NCBI RefSeq assembly: GCF_014202945.1
Contig: NZ_JACHHW010000001.1
Coordinates: forward strand, 186,001-250,000
Origin: Zhongshania antarctica
GTDB lineage: Bacteria > Pseudomonadota > Gammaproteobacteria > Pseudomonadales > Spongiibacteraceae
Length of the DNA: 64,000 nucleotides
Direction of reading: 5' to 3'
This document shows, piece after piece, positions 27,783 to 36,704 of this stretch. The notes under the pieces were generated by a model, which was given only the letters and a program-made list of their open reading frames with translations, had not been told where the DNA came from and made no database searches. Every line of letters starts with the position of its first letter. Position 1 is the first letter of the stretch. A program made the position numbers and the translations under genes.

Positions 27783-28496
27783 TTACAACGCGACGTTGTG
27801 AAAAACGTTTTGCACATCATCCAAGTCGTTGAGCATATCCATAAACTTCTCAAACATCGGCATGTCTTCATCGTCGATGGTTGTGGTGGTTTGGGGCAAA
27901 AACTGAATTTCGGCCACATCAAAGTCACTTACACCAAATTCAATCAGGGCTTGCTGAGCTTTGAAGTAATCAGTATTGGGTGCAAATACCGAGATCTTGC
28001 CATCTTCATTCTCTATATCTGTCACATCCACATCCGCATCCATTAGCGCTTCCAGCACACCCTCTTCATCGTCACCGGAAAACACAAAAATTGCCGAGTG
28101 ATCGAACATATGACTAACACTGCCCTGAGTGCCAATTTTACTCTTAGTCTTGGTGAAGCACAGCCGCACATCACCAAAAGTGCGGTTTGCGTTATCCGTT
28201 AAACAATCGATAATCACCATGCAATTGCCTGGGCCATAACCCTCGTAGCGCGACAGTGCAAAATCTTCGCCGCCACCGCCTTTCGCTTTATCGATGGCTT
28301 TTTCAATAACGTGGGTGGGTACTTGGTCTTTTTTCGCGCGCTCAATCATCCCGCGCAGGGCCAGATTACCTGTGGGGTCTAGCCCCCCAGCTTTGGCACA
28401 CACATAAATCTCACGACCGTACTTACTATAGACTTTGGCCTTGGCATCTGAGGTCTTGGCCATTGAATCTTTGCGGTTTTGGTAGGCTCTGCCCAT
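27783..28496 (-). CDS. YebC/PmpR family protein (YeeN type)
   Basis: 237-residue member of the YebC/TACO1 family. These proteins are described as transcription regulators and, more recently, as helping ribosomes through difficult stretches. It begins [20 protein letters not shown] and has [34 protein letters not shown] and [14 protein letters not shown]. The MGRxxxN start and overall sequence resemble E. coli YeeN more than YebC. The frame is open to 28601, but ATG 28496 has GGAG 8 nt upstream. Confidence 0.92.
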   Translation of the reverse strand: MGRAYQNRKDSMAKTSDAKAKVYSKYGREIYVCAKAGGLDPTGNLALRGMIERAKKDQVPTHVIEKAIDKAKGGGGEDFALSRYEGYGPGNCMVIIDCLTDNANRTFGDVRLCFTKTKSKIGTQGSVSHMFDHSAIFVFSGDDEEGVLEALMDADVDVTDIENEDGKISVFAPNTDYFKAQQALIEFGVSDFDVAEIQFLPQTTTTIDDEDMPMFEKFMDMLNDLDDVQNVFHNVAL

Positions 28497-28578
28497 TGCG
28501 CTGCTCCGCTTTATTAACAAAGAGCCTGATTTTACAGACCGAGGTTTAGATAGGGAATCTTTTCGTGGAATTAAAGAC

Positions 28579-28998
28579 CTACATATGCGCCGCATAAGCA
28601 ACGGTAAATGCCCCTTCTTGGAATCCCTTCAAGCCTGTATCGGCAAAGGGTATGACCAAAGGGTTTTCCGCCAGCGTCGCTTTAATTTCGCTTGGCGTTA
28701 GTAATCGCACCTCAAGATTGGCCATCAACTGCAGCGCAGCCTCTAATTTAAAACTAATAGCGCCGCCAGCAAACTTCCCTTTGGGCATCCGCCCTCTAAT
28801 CGCCACCGAATCGACTTTATAGTCGCCCATGAGCTGAGCAAATGCCTGCTGAAACTGCAATAAATCATGACGCGTGTGATCTTTCGGTAAACTTAGCTTC
28901 CGTACCCGACACTCCGGCAAATTAAACTGCTGCTTGTCATAGTTCAGTAAACAGACAACGGCGTCATTGCCGGTCAATTCAACACCACAAATTTTCAT
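28579..28998 (-). CDS. DUF3010 family protein
   Basis: 139-residue soluble protein beginning [20 protein letters not shown], with [20 protein letters not shown] in the middle and AFTVAYAAH at the end. I recognise it as DUF3010, a gammaproteobacterial family of unknown function. An RNase H-like fold is suggested by the N-terminal strand pattern, but that is inference. AAGGA lies 7 nt before the ATG. It precedes the YebC-type gene by 82 bp on the same strand. Confidence 0.75.
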   Translation of the reverse strand: MKICGVELTGNDAVVCLLNYDKQQFNLPECRVRKLSLPKDHTRHDLLQFQQAFAQLMGDYKVDSVAIRGRMPKGKFAGGAISFKLEAALQLMANLEVRLLTPSEIKATLAENPLVIPFADTGLKGFQEGAFTVAYAAHM

Positions 28999-29705
28999 TA
29001 ATATTCCTTGGTTCAGCGGCTTTTAGCACACTTTTTGGGGCAGGTATGTACAGGATTCAGCCAGCATTTTTCATATAGCAGTGGCACTTGTTAGCAAAAC
29101 AAGCACAGCCAACACAAATCAATATTTGCGAGAATATCATTAAATACCGGCGAGCACTGACAAATACCGTTAAAGATACGTGCAGGCCGAATTATAGAGA
29201 GGTTCTTAAGCGCTTAGACCGGAAACAATAAGCTGAATGATCGGTATTAGCACTAGAATGGCAACTGGGTGCCAGGACTGGAGCATACGACTGGGCGACG
29301 AGATTTTTTCGCGGCCTGCATTGTCTAAATTGCGACTGAAAATCATATCGAAATATACCTCCGACGAAGTAAGTGAATTACTCACCGAGAAAACTGTATA
29401 GTGCACTCACGACAATTCATCAGCGCATTGGCATTCTGCCGCCTTATCGCCTCCCTAGGTATAGTGGATAGTAACTTTTGTGGGCTGAGTCACAGGATTT
29501 AGATCAAAACTAAGCGTATTCGTTATATTAACGCCAAGTATGCCCCCACGCTGAACACGCATGGCAATATTCAGTCTAGAAATAGCTGCCGCAAGCTGTG
29601 CACAGCGAATATAATAACCGTACCAACGCTTATGGGTGGTGAGCTCTGCAGGTGTTCTGCCTCCATCTAAGACTTACTCTGATTCCGACACAACAACACA
29701 AAGCC
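28999..29705. other. Long intergenic region upstream of DUF3010 and glutaminase
   Basis: About 700 bp separate DUF3010 (minus) and the glutaminase start (plus). The only gene candidate is the 46-residue membrane ORF at 29206-29346. The rest has no protein-like frame and no clear structured RNA. The glutaminase promoter should lie between 29407 and 29705, but I cannot assign its elements with confidence. Confidence 0.4.
29206..29346 (-). CDS. Possible small membrane protein
   Basis: 46-codon ORF beginning MIFSRNLDNAGREK and ending with one hydrophobic segment HPVAILVLIPIIQLIVSGL. GGAGG (29358-29362) lies 11 nt before the ATG, a little far but plausible. A polar N-terminus followed by a single C-terminal membrane helix is typical of small bacterial membrane proteins. 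No homologue comes to mind. It could be chance in an otherwise gene-free stretch. Confidence 0.4.
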   Translation of the reverse strand: MIFSRNLDNAGREKISSPSRMLQSWHPVAILVLIPIIQLIVSGLSA

Positions 29706-30626
29706 ATGCAAGATATTATCGACGACATCTGTGCCACCATGAAAGATCGCAGCGAACGCGGTCAGGTAGCAAATTATATCCCCCAGCTCGCCTGCGTTAA
29801 TCCAGGCCAATTTGGCATTAGCGTAGCTCTACCCAACGGACAGGTATTCAGCGCGGGTGACGCCGCCACCTTATTTTCCATCCAGAGCATTTCCAAGCTA
29901 TTTACCCTCACTATTGCCTTGGGCAAGCTCGGCGATGCCGTGTGGTCAAGAGTGGGCAGGGAGCCTTCCGGCGACCCGTTTAATTCCATAGTTCAGCTCG
30001 AGCATGAAAGCGGTAAACCCCGCAACCCCTTCATAAACGCCGGCGCGATTGCCATAGTTGACGCCATTATGATGGGCCACCAACCCAAAGAAACCCTCGC
30101 CGAAATACTGCAATTTGTGCGATTTATCGCCAATGACAGCAGTATTGGCATCGACGAGAAAGTAGCTCTATCTGAACTTCAAACCGGCGACCGCAATGCG
30201 TCACTAGCGCATTTCATGGCATCTTTTGGCCGTTTTAAAAACCCTGTCGATTGCGTACTCGGCACCTACTTCCATCACTGCTCGATTAGTATGAGCTGCC
30301 AACAATTGGCGCAGGCAGGCCTGTTTTTGGTCTCTGACGGTATCAATTTAAGCACCGGAGCAAGAGTTGTTTCGGCCCAGCGAGCGCGACGTATAAATTC
30401 ACTCATGCTGATGTGTGGTCACTACGACGGCTCGGGTGAGTTTGCCTATCGCGTCGGTTTACCCGGCAAGAGTGGCGTAGGCGGCGGCATTCTTGCGGTT
30501 GCACCAGGGAAAGCTTCTATTGCTGTATGGTCACCCGGTTTAGACAGTATTGGCAACAGCAAGCTGGGCACCGAGGCGCTAGAAATGTTAGTTCAGCGCA
30601 CCGGCTGGTCAGTATTTGGCCATTAA
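29706..30626 (+). CDS. glsA: Glutaminase A
   Basis: Hydrolyses L-glutamine to glutamate and ammonia in the cytoplasm. It is a serine-dependent glutaminase related to beta-lactamase folds. SIQSISKLF contains the catalytic Ser61-x-x-Lys64 pair. [10 protein letters not shown] is near residue 110, and the C-terminal region [15 protein letters not shown] is typical. 306 residues is the usual length. A GTG at 29652 also opens the frame, but the family begins at about MQDIIDDI. It ends before a bidirectional terminator shared with EF-P. Confidence 0.95.
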   Translation: MQDIIDDICATMKDRSERGQVANYIPQLACVNPGQFGISVALPNGQVFSAGDAATLFSIQSISKLFTLTIALGKLGDAVWSRVGREPSGDPFNSIVQLEHESGKPRNPFINAGAIAIVDAIMMGHQPKETLAEILQFVRFIANDSSIGIDEKVALSELQTGDRNASLAHFMASFGRFKNPVDCVLGTYFHHCSISMSCQQLAQAGLFLVSDGINLSTGARVVSAQRARRINSLMLMCGHYDGSGEFAYRVGLPGKSGVGGGILAVAPGKASIAVWSPGLDSIGNSKLGTEALEMLVQRTGWSVFGH

Positions 30627-30639
30627 CCACGCGGGCATA

Positions 30640-30667
30640 AAAAAACCGACACAATGGCCGGTTTTTT
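30640..30667. terminator. Bidirectional intrinsic terminator (glsA / efp)
   Basis: AAAAAACCG (30640-30648) pairs with CGGTTTTTT (30659-30667) around a 10-nt loop. It gives a stem with a T-tract in both directions. It sits between the convergent glutaminase and EF-P genes. Confidence 0.85.
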
Positions 30668-30682
30668 AGCGTTACATACCGC

Positions 30683-31255
30683 TTAAACAGGGGCTTTAGC
30701 GCGACATTTGTACTCGCCGTTGCGAGTATCAATCTCAATCCAGTCGTCGATTTCACAGAAATCGGCCACTTTAACCACCGTGCCATTACTCAATTGCGCA
30801 GGCTTCATTACCTTGCCAGAGGTATCGCCACGGGCGGAACCTTCGGTATAAACAATTTGGCGGACAATTGTGGTCGGCAGATCAACTGAGATCACTTTAC
30901 CTTCAAAGAATACGGCTTCACATTCGTCGGTCATGCCATCGACGATATAGGGCAAAACGCTTTCAATATCCTCAGCACTCAATTCATATTGGTTGAAATC
31001 TTCGTCCATGAACACATAGACGCCGTCGGCGACATAGGAGTAGTTCACGGTAATTCGGTCTAGAATGACCGGCTCAACCTTATCTTCTGACTTGAACACC
31101 GTCTCAGTAGAAGAACCACTCAACAAGTTTTTGAGCTTCATTTTAACGATGGCGCTATTGCGACCAGACTTAGTGAATTCGGCTTTTTGAACTAGCCAGG
31201 GCTGGCCCTCGATCAGCATCACGCTATTGGGCTTCATTTCTTGTGCGGTTTTCAT
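30683..31255 (-). CDS. efp: Elongation factor P, arginine type
   Basis: EF-P relieves ribosome stalling at polyproline stretches. At 190 residues it has the usual three-barrel length. The tip of domain I reads [17 protein letters not shown], placing Arg32 at the modified position. Arg32-type EF-Ps are rhamnosylated by EarP, and earP is the gene directly upstream on the same strand, 50 bp away. The [16 protein letters not shown] and C-terminal [11 protein letters not shown] segments are typical of EF-P. Confidence 0.96.
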   Translation of the reverse strand: MKTAQEMKPNSVMLIEGQPWLVQKAEFTKSGRNSAIVKMKLKNLLSGSSTETVFKSEDKVEPVILDRITVNYSYVADGVYVFMDEDFNQYELSAEDIESVLPYIVDGMTDECEAVFFEGKVISVDLPTTIVRQIVYTEGSARGDTSGKVMKPAQLSNGTVVKVADFCEIDDWIEIDTRNGEYKCRAKAPV

Positions 31256-31305
31256 ACTTGCATCCGAAAAAGGATTAATGGGATGCCATCAATTGCGGCT
31301 GCGTA

Positions 31306-32439
31306 TCATAACCAGTTTTGGTGAAATTGCACTAGTGAATCAGCAAGATTTTCTACTGTCATCTGCCGACCACACCAACGCTCTGCATGGCCCGTCAGCG
31401 CTGGCGCTGCGCCAATCAGTTCAAAGCAGCTAACAGGGCAATTTTGACTCTGATTCCATGCTAGCCAGCAAGTCTTCACGGCCAACTGCAAGTCAGGGGG
31501 TAAGCCCTCGCAATAGCGCTGTAAAAAAGCATCTAACTTGATTAAATGCGCACCCTCCTCCTGAGGATAAATATGCCAAATAAAGGGCCGCCCAGCCCAT
31601 TGCGCGCGAACAAAAGAGTCCTCACCCCGCACAATATTAAAGTCACAAACCCATAGTAGTCGGTCATAATCGTCCTGACTGAGGAAAGGAAGCACCTGAA
31701 TACTCAAGGCGCCGCGCCGGTAGAGGCGGCCAACGTGAATACTGGCTACGCCCAAGTAGTTTGCCAGATCAGGAAGGATTCGACCTTCCGGAACGAGTAT
31801 ATGAGAAGGCCTTTCCGCACCAACCAAGCTCGCCAGCCACGTCGATAAGCGTCTATTCTCATAAGAAAACAGTGAGATTAATTGACTACCTGGCGACCAA
31901 TGAACGCCAAGATCTTGTAAAAAACCAGCCTTGGCCACCTCGCGCGATTGAAAGTCCTGACGCCGCTGTATGAGACCGGTTTCCCGCAACAGCCCACCAG
32001 TTTTCGGTGTAAATCCCGGAAAGAAGAAATACTTCGCTAACGTATTTTCCTGCAAAGACGGCAAGCCATGGCAGCCCTCAACCCAAGCCTCCGCACTTAA
32101 ATATTCCAAATTTAACCACAGTGGAGGTCGCTCACGCGCAGTCATGGCGACAATATATTGCCCGGGCAACTCGCAGCCAAACGCCTCAATAACCACCTCT
32201 GCGGCTTCAACACCCGAACAATCTTCAGGCCAGCGGTGAATTGCGACGCCGCAATGATGTTGAACACGAAGGTTGGGGTCACCAGCTGGGTAAATGCGGC
32301 AAAAAGCCGCAATATCATCAAGCCACAGCCGCACTTCAAGCCCTTGTTCTGCGGCCAATTGCCGCGCCAAACGCCAGCTCACGCCAATGTCACCGTAATT
32401 ATCGATAACTTTACAGAAAAGATCCCAGCGATTGGGCAT
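31306..32439 (-). CDS. earP: EF-P arginine rhamnosyltransferase EarP
   Basis: Inverting GT-B glycosyltransferase that moves rhamnose from dTDP-rhamnose to Arg32 of EF-P. The 377-residue protein has DNYGDIGVSWRLARQL near the N-terminus, including Asp13 and Asp17, which match positions described as catalytic in Pseudomonas EarP. The nucleotide-sugar motif VRGEDSFVRAQWAGRPFIWH is near residue 270, followed by YPQEEGAH. It pairs with the adjacent arginine-type efp. The dTDP-rhamnose biosynthesis genes are not in this window. Confidence 0.96.
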   Translation of the reverse strand: MPNRWDLFCKVIDNYGDIGVSWRLARQLAAEQGLEVRLWLDDIAAFCRIYPAGDPNLRVQHHCGVAIHRWPEDCSGVEAAEVVIEAFGCELPGQYIVAMTARERPPLWLNLEYLSAEAWVEGCHGLPSLQENTLAKYFFFPGFTPKTGGLLRETGLIQRRQDFQSREVAKAGFLQDLGVHWSPGSQLISLFSYENRRLSTWLASLVGAERPSHILVPEGRILPDLANYLGVASIHVGRLYRRGALSIQVLPFLSQDDYDRLLWVCDFNIVRGEDSFVRAQWAGRPFIWHIYPQEEGAHLIKLDAFLQRYCEGLPPDLQLAVKTCWLAWNQSQNCPVSCFELIGAAPALTGHAERWCGRQMTVENLADSLVQFHQNWL

Positions 32440-32522
32440 AACAACCTGCGATAGTAAGATGAAACGCTCCGGTAGCGACCAATGCGCCCATTATGCCAAA
32501 GGCAAGGCGACAGGCAATATAA

Positions 32523-33224
32523 TTAACGTTGGCTGGCAAACCACTGACGAAGTGCGAGATAATCCTTTAATAAAGCCTCGGCCTCATAGTATTTACTACC
32601 ATCTCGCGCTGAAATAGGTGCCAAAGACGCTCGCAAGCGCGCTTGTTCATCCAATAAATATAAGCGAAAACCGTGTGCAATTTCTGGGCTATTTGAATTC
32701 GCCGCCACATCCCCGTTCGCCAGTTCAGGCTCACCGTTGCGGTAACTCTGCAAACCCATGCTCCGCTCAAAAATAGCAGCTTGCGCTGGATCATCGGCCC
32801 GCAAACCGATAAAGCGGCCATCGAACCACGGCACATAATTAGCCAATTTTTCAATACTATCGTGCTCTGGGTCGATACTGTAGAACTGCACTTGCAGATC
32901 GTGGAATCGCGTTTCTTTATCGAGTAATTTTAGGAATCCGGCGAGGCTCGACAACATCGTTGGACAGATGTCCGGGCACTGAGTGTAGCCATAGCTAATT
33001 AATTGCCAGCGCCCAAAAAAATCAAGCTTATGGACTAGTTCGCCACGATGATTGCGCAGTTCAAAGCTTGGCAGTGCTAGTGGCGTCGCCAAAACTGCAC
33101 CATTAACGTCAGGAGCTTGCTGAAACTGAGTTCGCAAGATGGAATTTGCCATAAAGGCACTGCTTATGAGCACCCCCGCCAGTAGGCTGGGAATCAAATA
33201 TCGCGGGAGCCGGCCGCGCCTCAT
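32523..33224 (-). CDS. SCO1/SenC copper chaperone
   Basis: Membrane-anchored copper chaperone/thiol reductase that helps load CuA of cytochrome oxidase. One N-terminal membrane segment (about residues 9-28) is followed by a thioredoxin-like domain with CxxxC (TQCPDICPTML, near residue 82). A later His in EIAHGFRLYLLD completes the copper site. The start codon overlaps the subunit IV stop (ATGA), placing it at the end of the oxidase operon, consistent with its job. Confidence 0.92.
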   Translation of the reverse strand: MRRGRLPRYLIPSLLAGVLISSAFMANSILRTQFQQAPDVNGAVLATPLALPSFELRNHRGELVHKLDFFGRWQLISYGYTQCPDICPTMLSSLAGFLKLLDKETRFHDLQVQFYSIDPEHDSIEKLANYVPWFDGRFIGLRADDPAQAAIFERSMGLQSYRNGEPELANGDVAANSNSPEIAHGFRLYLLDEQARLRASLAPISARDGSKYYEAEALLKDYLALRQWFASQR

Positions 33225-33565
33225 GTCCCCCCCGACATAAAGGTGAGACGACTCAGAAAAGTGTAATCAGCTTCTACCGCCATAAAACCAATAAACACCA
33301 CTATCGCAATAACCGGCAAGCCCAACGCCAATTTTAATGTACTGGGTTCCCAAGCAAAATGCATGAACACCGTGATAATCAGCCCTGCTTTGAGAAACAT
33401 AAACACCAGTATTAAGGTCCAGCGCAAATACCCTACAAAATGAAAATAATCTACCGCGTAAGACATTGAACTGAGCACAAATAGCAATATCCACACTTTA
33501 AAATATAAACCTATAGGGTGTTGCTGCCCCTCGCCATGACTCACTGTTTCAGGCTGACCACTCAT
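33221..33565 (-). CDS. Cytochrome c oxidase subunit IV-like membrane protein
   Basis: 114-residue protein with three membrane segments (VWILLFVLSSMSYAVDYF; LRWTLILVFMFLKAGLIITV; LALGLPVIAIVVFIGFMAV). The pattern FLKAGLIITVFMHF is common in small fourth subunits of prokaryotic haem-copper oxidases. ATG 33565 is preferred, since AAGGAG lies 6 nt upstream. It probably stabilises the oxidase core. Position: fifth gene of the operon. Confidence 0.85.
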   Translation of the reverse strand: MSGQPETVSHGEGQQHPIGLYFKVWILLFVLSSMSYAVDYFHFVGYLRWTLILVFMFLKAGLIITVFMHFAWEPSTLKLALGLPVIAIVVFIGFMAVEADYTFLSRLTFMSGGT

Positions 33566-33575
33566 CTTGAGCTCC

Positions 33576-34253
33576 TTACCACAAATAGAAAAAGGCAAAA
33601 ATAAAGACCCAAACCAGATCGACAAAATGCCAATACAGGCCGGTTATTTCAACGATTTGGAAACCCCGTTCATCGTAATGGCCCCGCAATACCTTAAAGG
33701 CGACTACCGTAAGATAAATTACGCCAATGCTCACGTGCACACCGTGAAAACCAGTAATCATAAAGAACGCGGAACCAAACTGAGCGGCCCCCATGGGATT
33801 AGACCAAGGCCTAACCCCCTCATCTAAAATCAGTTTGCTCCACTCAAACACCTGCATACCGACAAAACTGGCGCCGAGAATTGCGGTGGCAATCATCAAT
33901 TTAAACGTGGCGGCTTTATTGCGCTGGTAGGCGCAGTTAACTGCCATCGCCATGGTGCCGCTACTGGTAATCAAGATAAACGTCATAATGGCAATGAGCA
34001 GCAAAGGGATGTCGGCGCCACCAACGTGTAAGGCAAACACCTCACTCGTTAGCGGCCAGCTGTCCGTCGCTGACATTCGTACATTCATATAGCCAATCAG
34101 GAAAACGCTAAAGATAAAGGTGTCACTGAGCAGGAATATCCACATCATCAGTTTGCCCCAGGAAAGCTTGAACACTTCTCGGTCGGCGCCCCAGTCATTG
34201 ACTAGACTCTGCCAATAACCACTTTTTGCATTTACTGCGGGAGTATTCGCCAT
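33576..34253 (-). CDS. coxC: Cytochrome c oxidase subunit III
   Basis: Integral membrane subunit III of 225 residues. It is recognised by KLMMWIFLLSDTFIFSVFL near the N-terminus, the GFHGVHVSIGVIYL segment near residue 165, and the C-terminal YWHFVDLVWVFIFAFFYLW. It starts 4 bp after the stop of another subunit III-like gene. The frame is open to 34283, but ATG 34253 avoids overlap and has a purine-rich GATGAG upstream. Confidence 0.93.
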   Translation of the reverse strand: MANTPAVNAKSGYWQSLVNDWGADREVFKLSWGKLMMWIFLLSDTFIFSVFLIGYMNVRMSATDSWPLTSEVFALHVGGADIPLLLIAIMTFILITSSGTMAMAVNCAYQRNKAATFKLMIATAILGASFVGMQVFEWSKLILDEGVRPWSNPMGAAQFGSAFFMITGFHGVHVSIGVIYLTVVAFKVLRGHYDERGFQIVEITGLYWHFVDLVWVFIFAFFYLW

Positions 34254-34257
34254 AATC

Positions 34258-34938
34258 TCATCCCAGGCCGCAGGCTGCGGCAATCAGTGCATAAGTTTCA
34301 GGTGTGCGGGTTAACATAAAAAACAATACAAACCAGAGGCCTAACAAGTAATGCCAATACACCGCGCAGGCTTCTATCGCCGCGTGGCGATTCTGTAAAT
34401 CGCCCTCCTCTCGCAAGCTATACACTACCCGGCTCAGGGCCACCAAACCACCAACAAGGTGCAAGACGTGTAAGCCCGTTAAGATATAAAAATAACTATT
34501 CGCCGGATTGCCAGCAACGCTATAGCCCATGCCTGCCAAAAACTGCCACACCGATATTTGTAAAATAATAAAGAGGGCCGCTAGCACAGCGCCTATCGCT
34601 AGCAAGCACAGTAGGCGCAAGTTTTGATTGCGGCGCAGTGCATAAACGGCCCCTTGCATCGCAACACTCGCCAGCACTAATACACCGGAGTTAATCCACA
34701 GCCGCATAGAATTGGTAAAGGGTTGCCAGGGCTCGCCAGCCAGCGCTAAAAAATCGTCGTATTGGGATCGACTGATAAAGGTAACGAAAAACAGCAGAAA
34801 AAATACGCTGATAATACCCAACATAAACCGCAGTGATATTTTAACCGCGGGGGTATAAGCGGTACGCCCCCATTCAGCGCTCGTGCCCTGTGCCTCAGGT
34901 ATCCATGGCTTTTCTGAGAGTATTCCGAACCAGCCCAT
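34258..34938 (-). CDS. Second, divergent subunit III-like haem-copper oxidase protein
   Basis: 226 residues with several membrane segments. The C-terminal half contains TGLHVLHLVGGLVAL and YWHYLLGLWFVLFFML, matching the subunit III fold. The N-terminal part is longer and different from the neighbouring subunit III (TAYTPAVKISLRFMLGIISV). Two subunit III genes in tandem may both join the complex, or one may act in assembly. Start overlaps the coxA stop by one base. Confidence 0.88.
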   Translation of the reverse strand: MGWFGILSEKPWIPEAQGTSAEWGRTAYTPAVKISLRFMLGIISVFFLLFFVTFISRSQYDDFLALAGEPWQPFTNSMRLWINSGVLVLASVAMQGAVYALRRNQNLRLLCLLAIGAVLAALFIILQISVWQFLAGMGYSVAGNPANSYFYILTGLHVLHLVGGLVALSRVVYSLREEGDLQNRHAAIEACAVYWHYLLGLWFVLFFMLTRTPETYALIAAACGLG

Positions 34939-36704
34939 TACTCACCCTCCCCAACCCGGCGGCCGCCGGCTTCGTACTCGACATTTTCTTCGGCGACATG
35001 CTGGGGGATAAAATCGTGCTTCGCGCCCGGCACGCTGTAATCGTAGGCCCAGCGGTGTACGGTCGGTAAAGCGTCGCCCCAGTTGCCGTGCGCTGGCGGC
35101 ACATCAGGAGTATGCCACTCGAGGGATGCAACGCCCCAGGGATTGCGCACCGAGCGCGGACCCGAGCGCAGAGTCCAAATTACATTCACGACAAACACCA
35201 GCTGGAATAGGGCAACAATAATCGCGGCAATAGTTATGTCTTCATTTAATACGTGGGCCGACTCCGGAATAAACGAGGTATCACCCAGTGCGTAGTAGCG
35301 CCGCGGTACACCGAGAAACCCCAAGTAATGCATAGGTAGATAGATCGCATAAGTACCCAGAAAAGTGCCCCAAAAATGTAATTTGCCAAGGCCGGTGTGC
35401 AATTGCTTGCCGCTAACCAGTGGAAACCAATGATAGAGCGCGGCAAACAGAACCATTATCGGCGACACCCCCATAACCATGTGAAAATGGGCGACCACAA
35501 AAAAAGTGTCTGACAAGGGTAAATCGACCACCACGTTCCCCAAAAACAGACCGCTTAGGCCGCCGTGAGTGAAGGTGAAAATAAAGCCAATCGCAAACAG
35601 CATAGGTACAGTGAGGTGAATATTGCCCAGCCACAGCGTAAGCACCCAGTTATACACTTTGATCGCCGTGGGCACGGCAATAATTAAGGTCGTGGTAGCA
35701 AAGAAAAAGCCGAAATACGGGTTCATACCACTTACGTACATATGGTGGGCCCACACAACAAAGCTGAGGCCACCGATAACCACAATTGCCCACACCATCA
35801 TGCGGTAGCCGAAGATATTCTTGCGAGCGTGAACACTCAACACGTCACTAACCATACCAAAGGCCGGTAGCGCCACGATGTAAACTTCAGGGTGACCAAA
35901 GAACCAAAACAAATGTTGAAACAGAATGGGACTGCCGCCCTCGTGATTTAAGGGTTCGCCCAAAGATACGATGGCAGGCATAAAGAAGCTGGTGCCCAAT
36001 AGGGCGTCAAACAACATCATGATGGCGCTAACCAACAGCGCCGGAAACGCCAACAAACCGAGGATGGTCGCGGTGAGAATGCCCCATATAGTCAAGGGCA
36101 TACGCATCAACGTCATGCCCCGTGTCCGCGCCTGAAAAATAGTGGTGACGTAATTCAAACCACCCATCGTGAATGCAACGATAAATATCGCCAGCGACAA
36201 TAGCATAAGCACAATTCCGCTCCCTGAGCCTGGGGTACCTGCTAAAATCGACTGCGGAGGATACAAAGTCCAGCCCGCGCCAGTGGGGCCGCCAGTCACA
36301 AAAAAACTGCTCATTAAGACAATTACCGAAACGAGATAAAACCAGTAGCTGAGCATATTTAAATACGGGAACACCATATCTCTGGTGCCGACCATCAGCG
36401 GAATCAAGTAATTGCCGAAGCCACCTAACAACAGCGCAGTGAGCAGATAAATCACCATTATCATGCCGTGCATGGTCACAAACTGGAGATAGGCATCCGG
36501 ACTAATAAAATTAAATTGACCGGGAAAACCCAACTGCAGGCGCATGAGAACCGACAATAACAAGGCTATTAAACCCACAAATATCGCCGTTACCGAATAT
36601 TGAATGGCGATGACTTTGTGGTCTTGGCTCCAAATATATTTACCAATAAAGGTCTTGGGATGGTGTAAATGAGCGGTCTGATCAGCGATGGCAATATGTG
36701 TCAT
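34938..36704 (-). CDS. coxA: Cytochrome c oxidase subunit I
   Basis: Catalytic core of an A-type haem-copper oxidase, reducing oxygen and pumping protons. Haem a ligands are His79 and His408, the haem a3 ligand is His406, and the CuB ligands are His271, His320 and His321, with crosslinked Tyr275. Glu273 in GHPEVY is the A1-type D-channel end, with Asp109 and Asn98 at its entry. Lys349 in VPTAIKVYNW is the K-channel lysine. All proton-path residues appear intact. 588 residues. Its ATG overlaps the coxB stop (ATGA). Confidence 0.97.
   Translation of the reverse strand: MTHIAIADQTAHLHHPKTFIGKYIWSQDHKVIAIQYSVTAIFVGLIALLLSVLMRLQLGFPGQFNFISPDAYLQFVTMHGMIMVIYLLTALLLGGFGNYLIPLMVGTRDMVFPYLNMLSYWFYLVSVIVLMSSFFVTGGPTGAGWTLYPPQSILAGTPGSGSGIVLMLLSLAIFIVAFTMGGLNYVTTIFQARTRGMTLMRMPLTIWGILTATILGLLAFPALLVSAIMMLFDALLGTSFFMPAIVSLGEPLNHEGGSPILFQHLFWFFGHPEVYIVALPAFGMVSDVLSVHARKNIFGYRMMVWAIVVIGGLSFVVWAHHMYVSGMNPYFGFFFATTTLIIAVPTAIKVYNWVLTLWLGNIHLTVPMLFAIGFIFTFTHGGLSGLFLGNVVVDLPLSDTFFVVAHFHMVMGVSPIMVLFAALYHWFPLVSGKQLHTGLGKLHFWGTFLGTYAIYLPMHYLGFLGVPRRYYALGDTSFIPESAHVLNEDITIAAIIVALFQLVFVVNVIWTLRSGPRSVRNPWGVASLEWHTPDVPPAHGNWGDALPTVHRWAYDYSVPGAKHDFIPQHVAEENVEYEAGGRRVGEGE

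Noticed and set aside
28999-29705. Possible riboswitch or RNA gene upstream of glutaminase
   Set aside because: I saw only short weak inverted matches and no conserved riboswitch core. Evidence is too weak for an RNA call.
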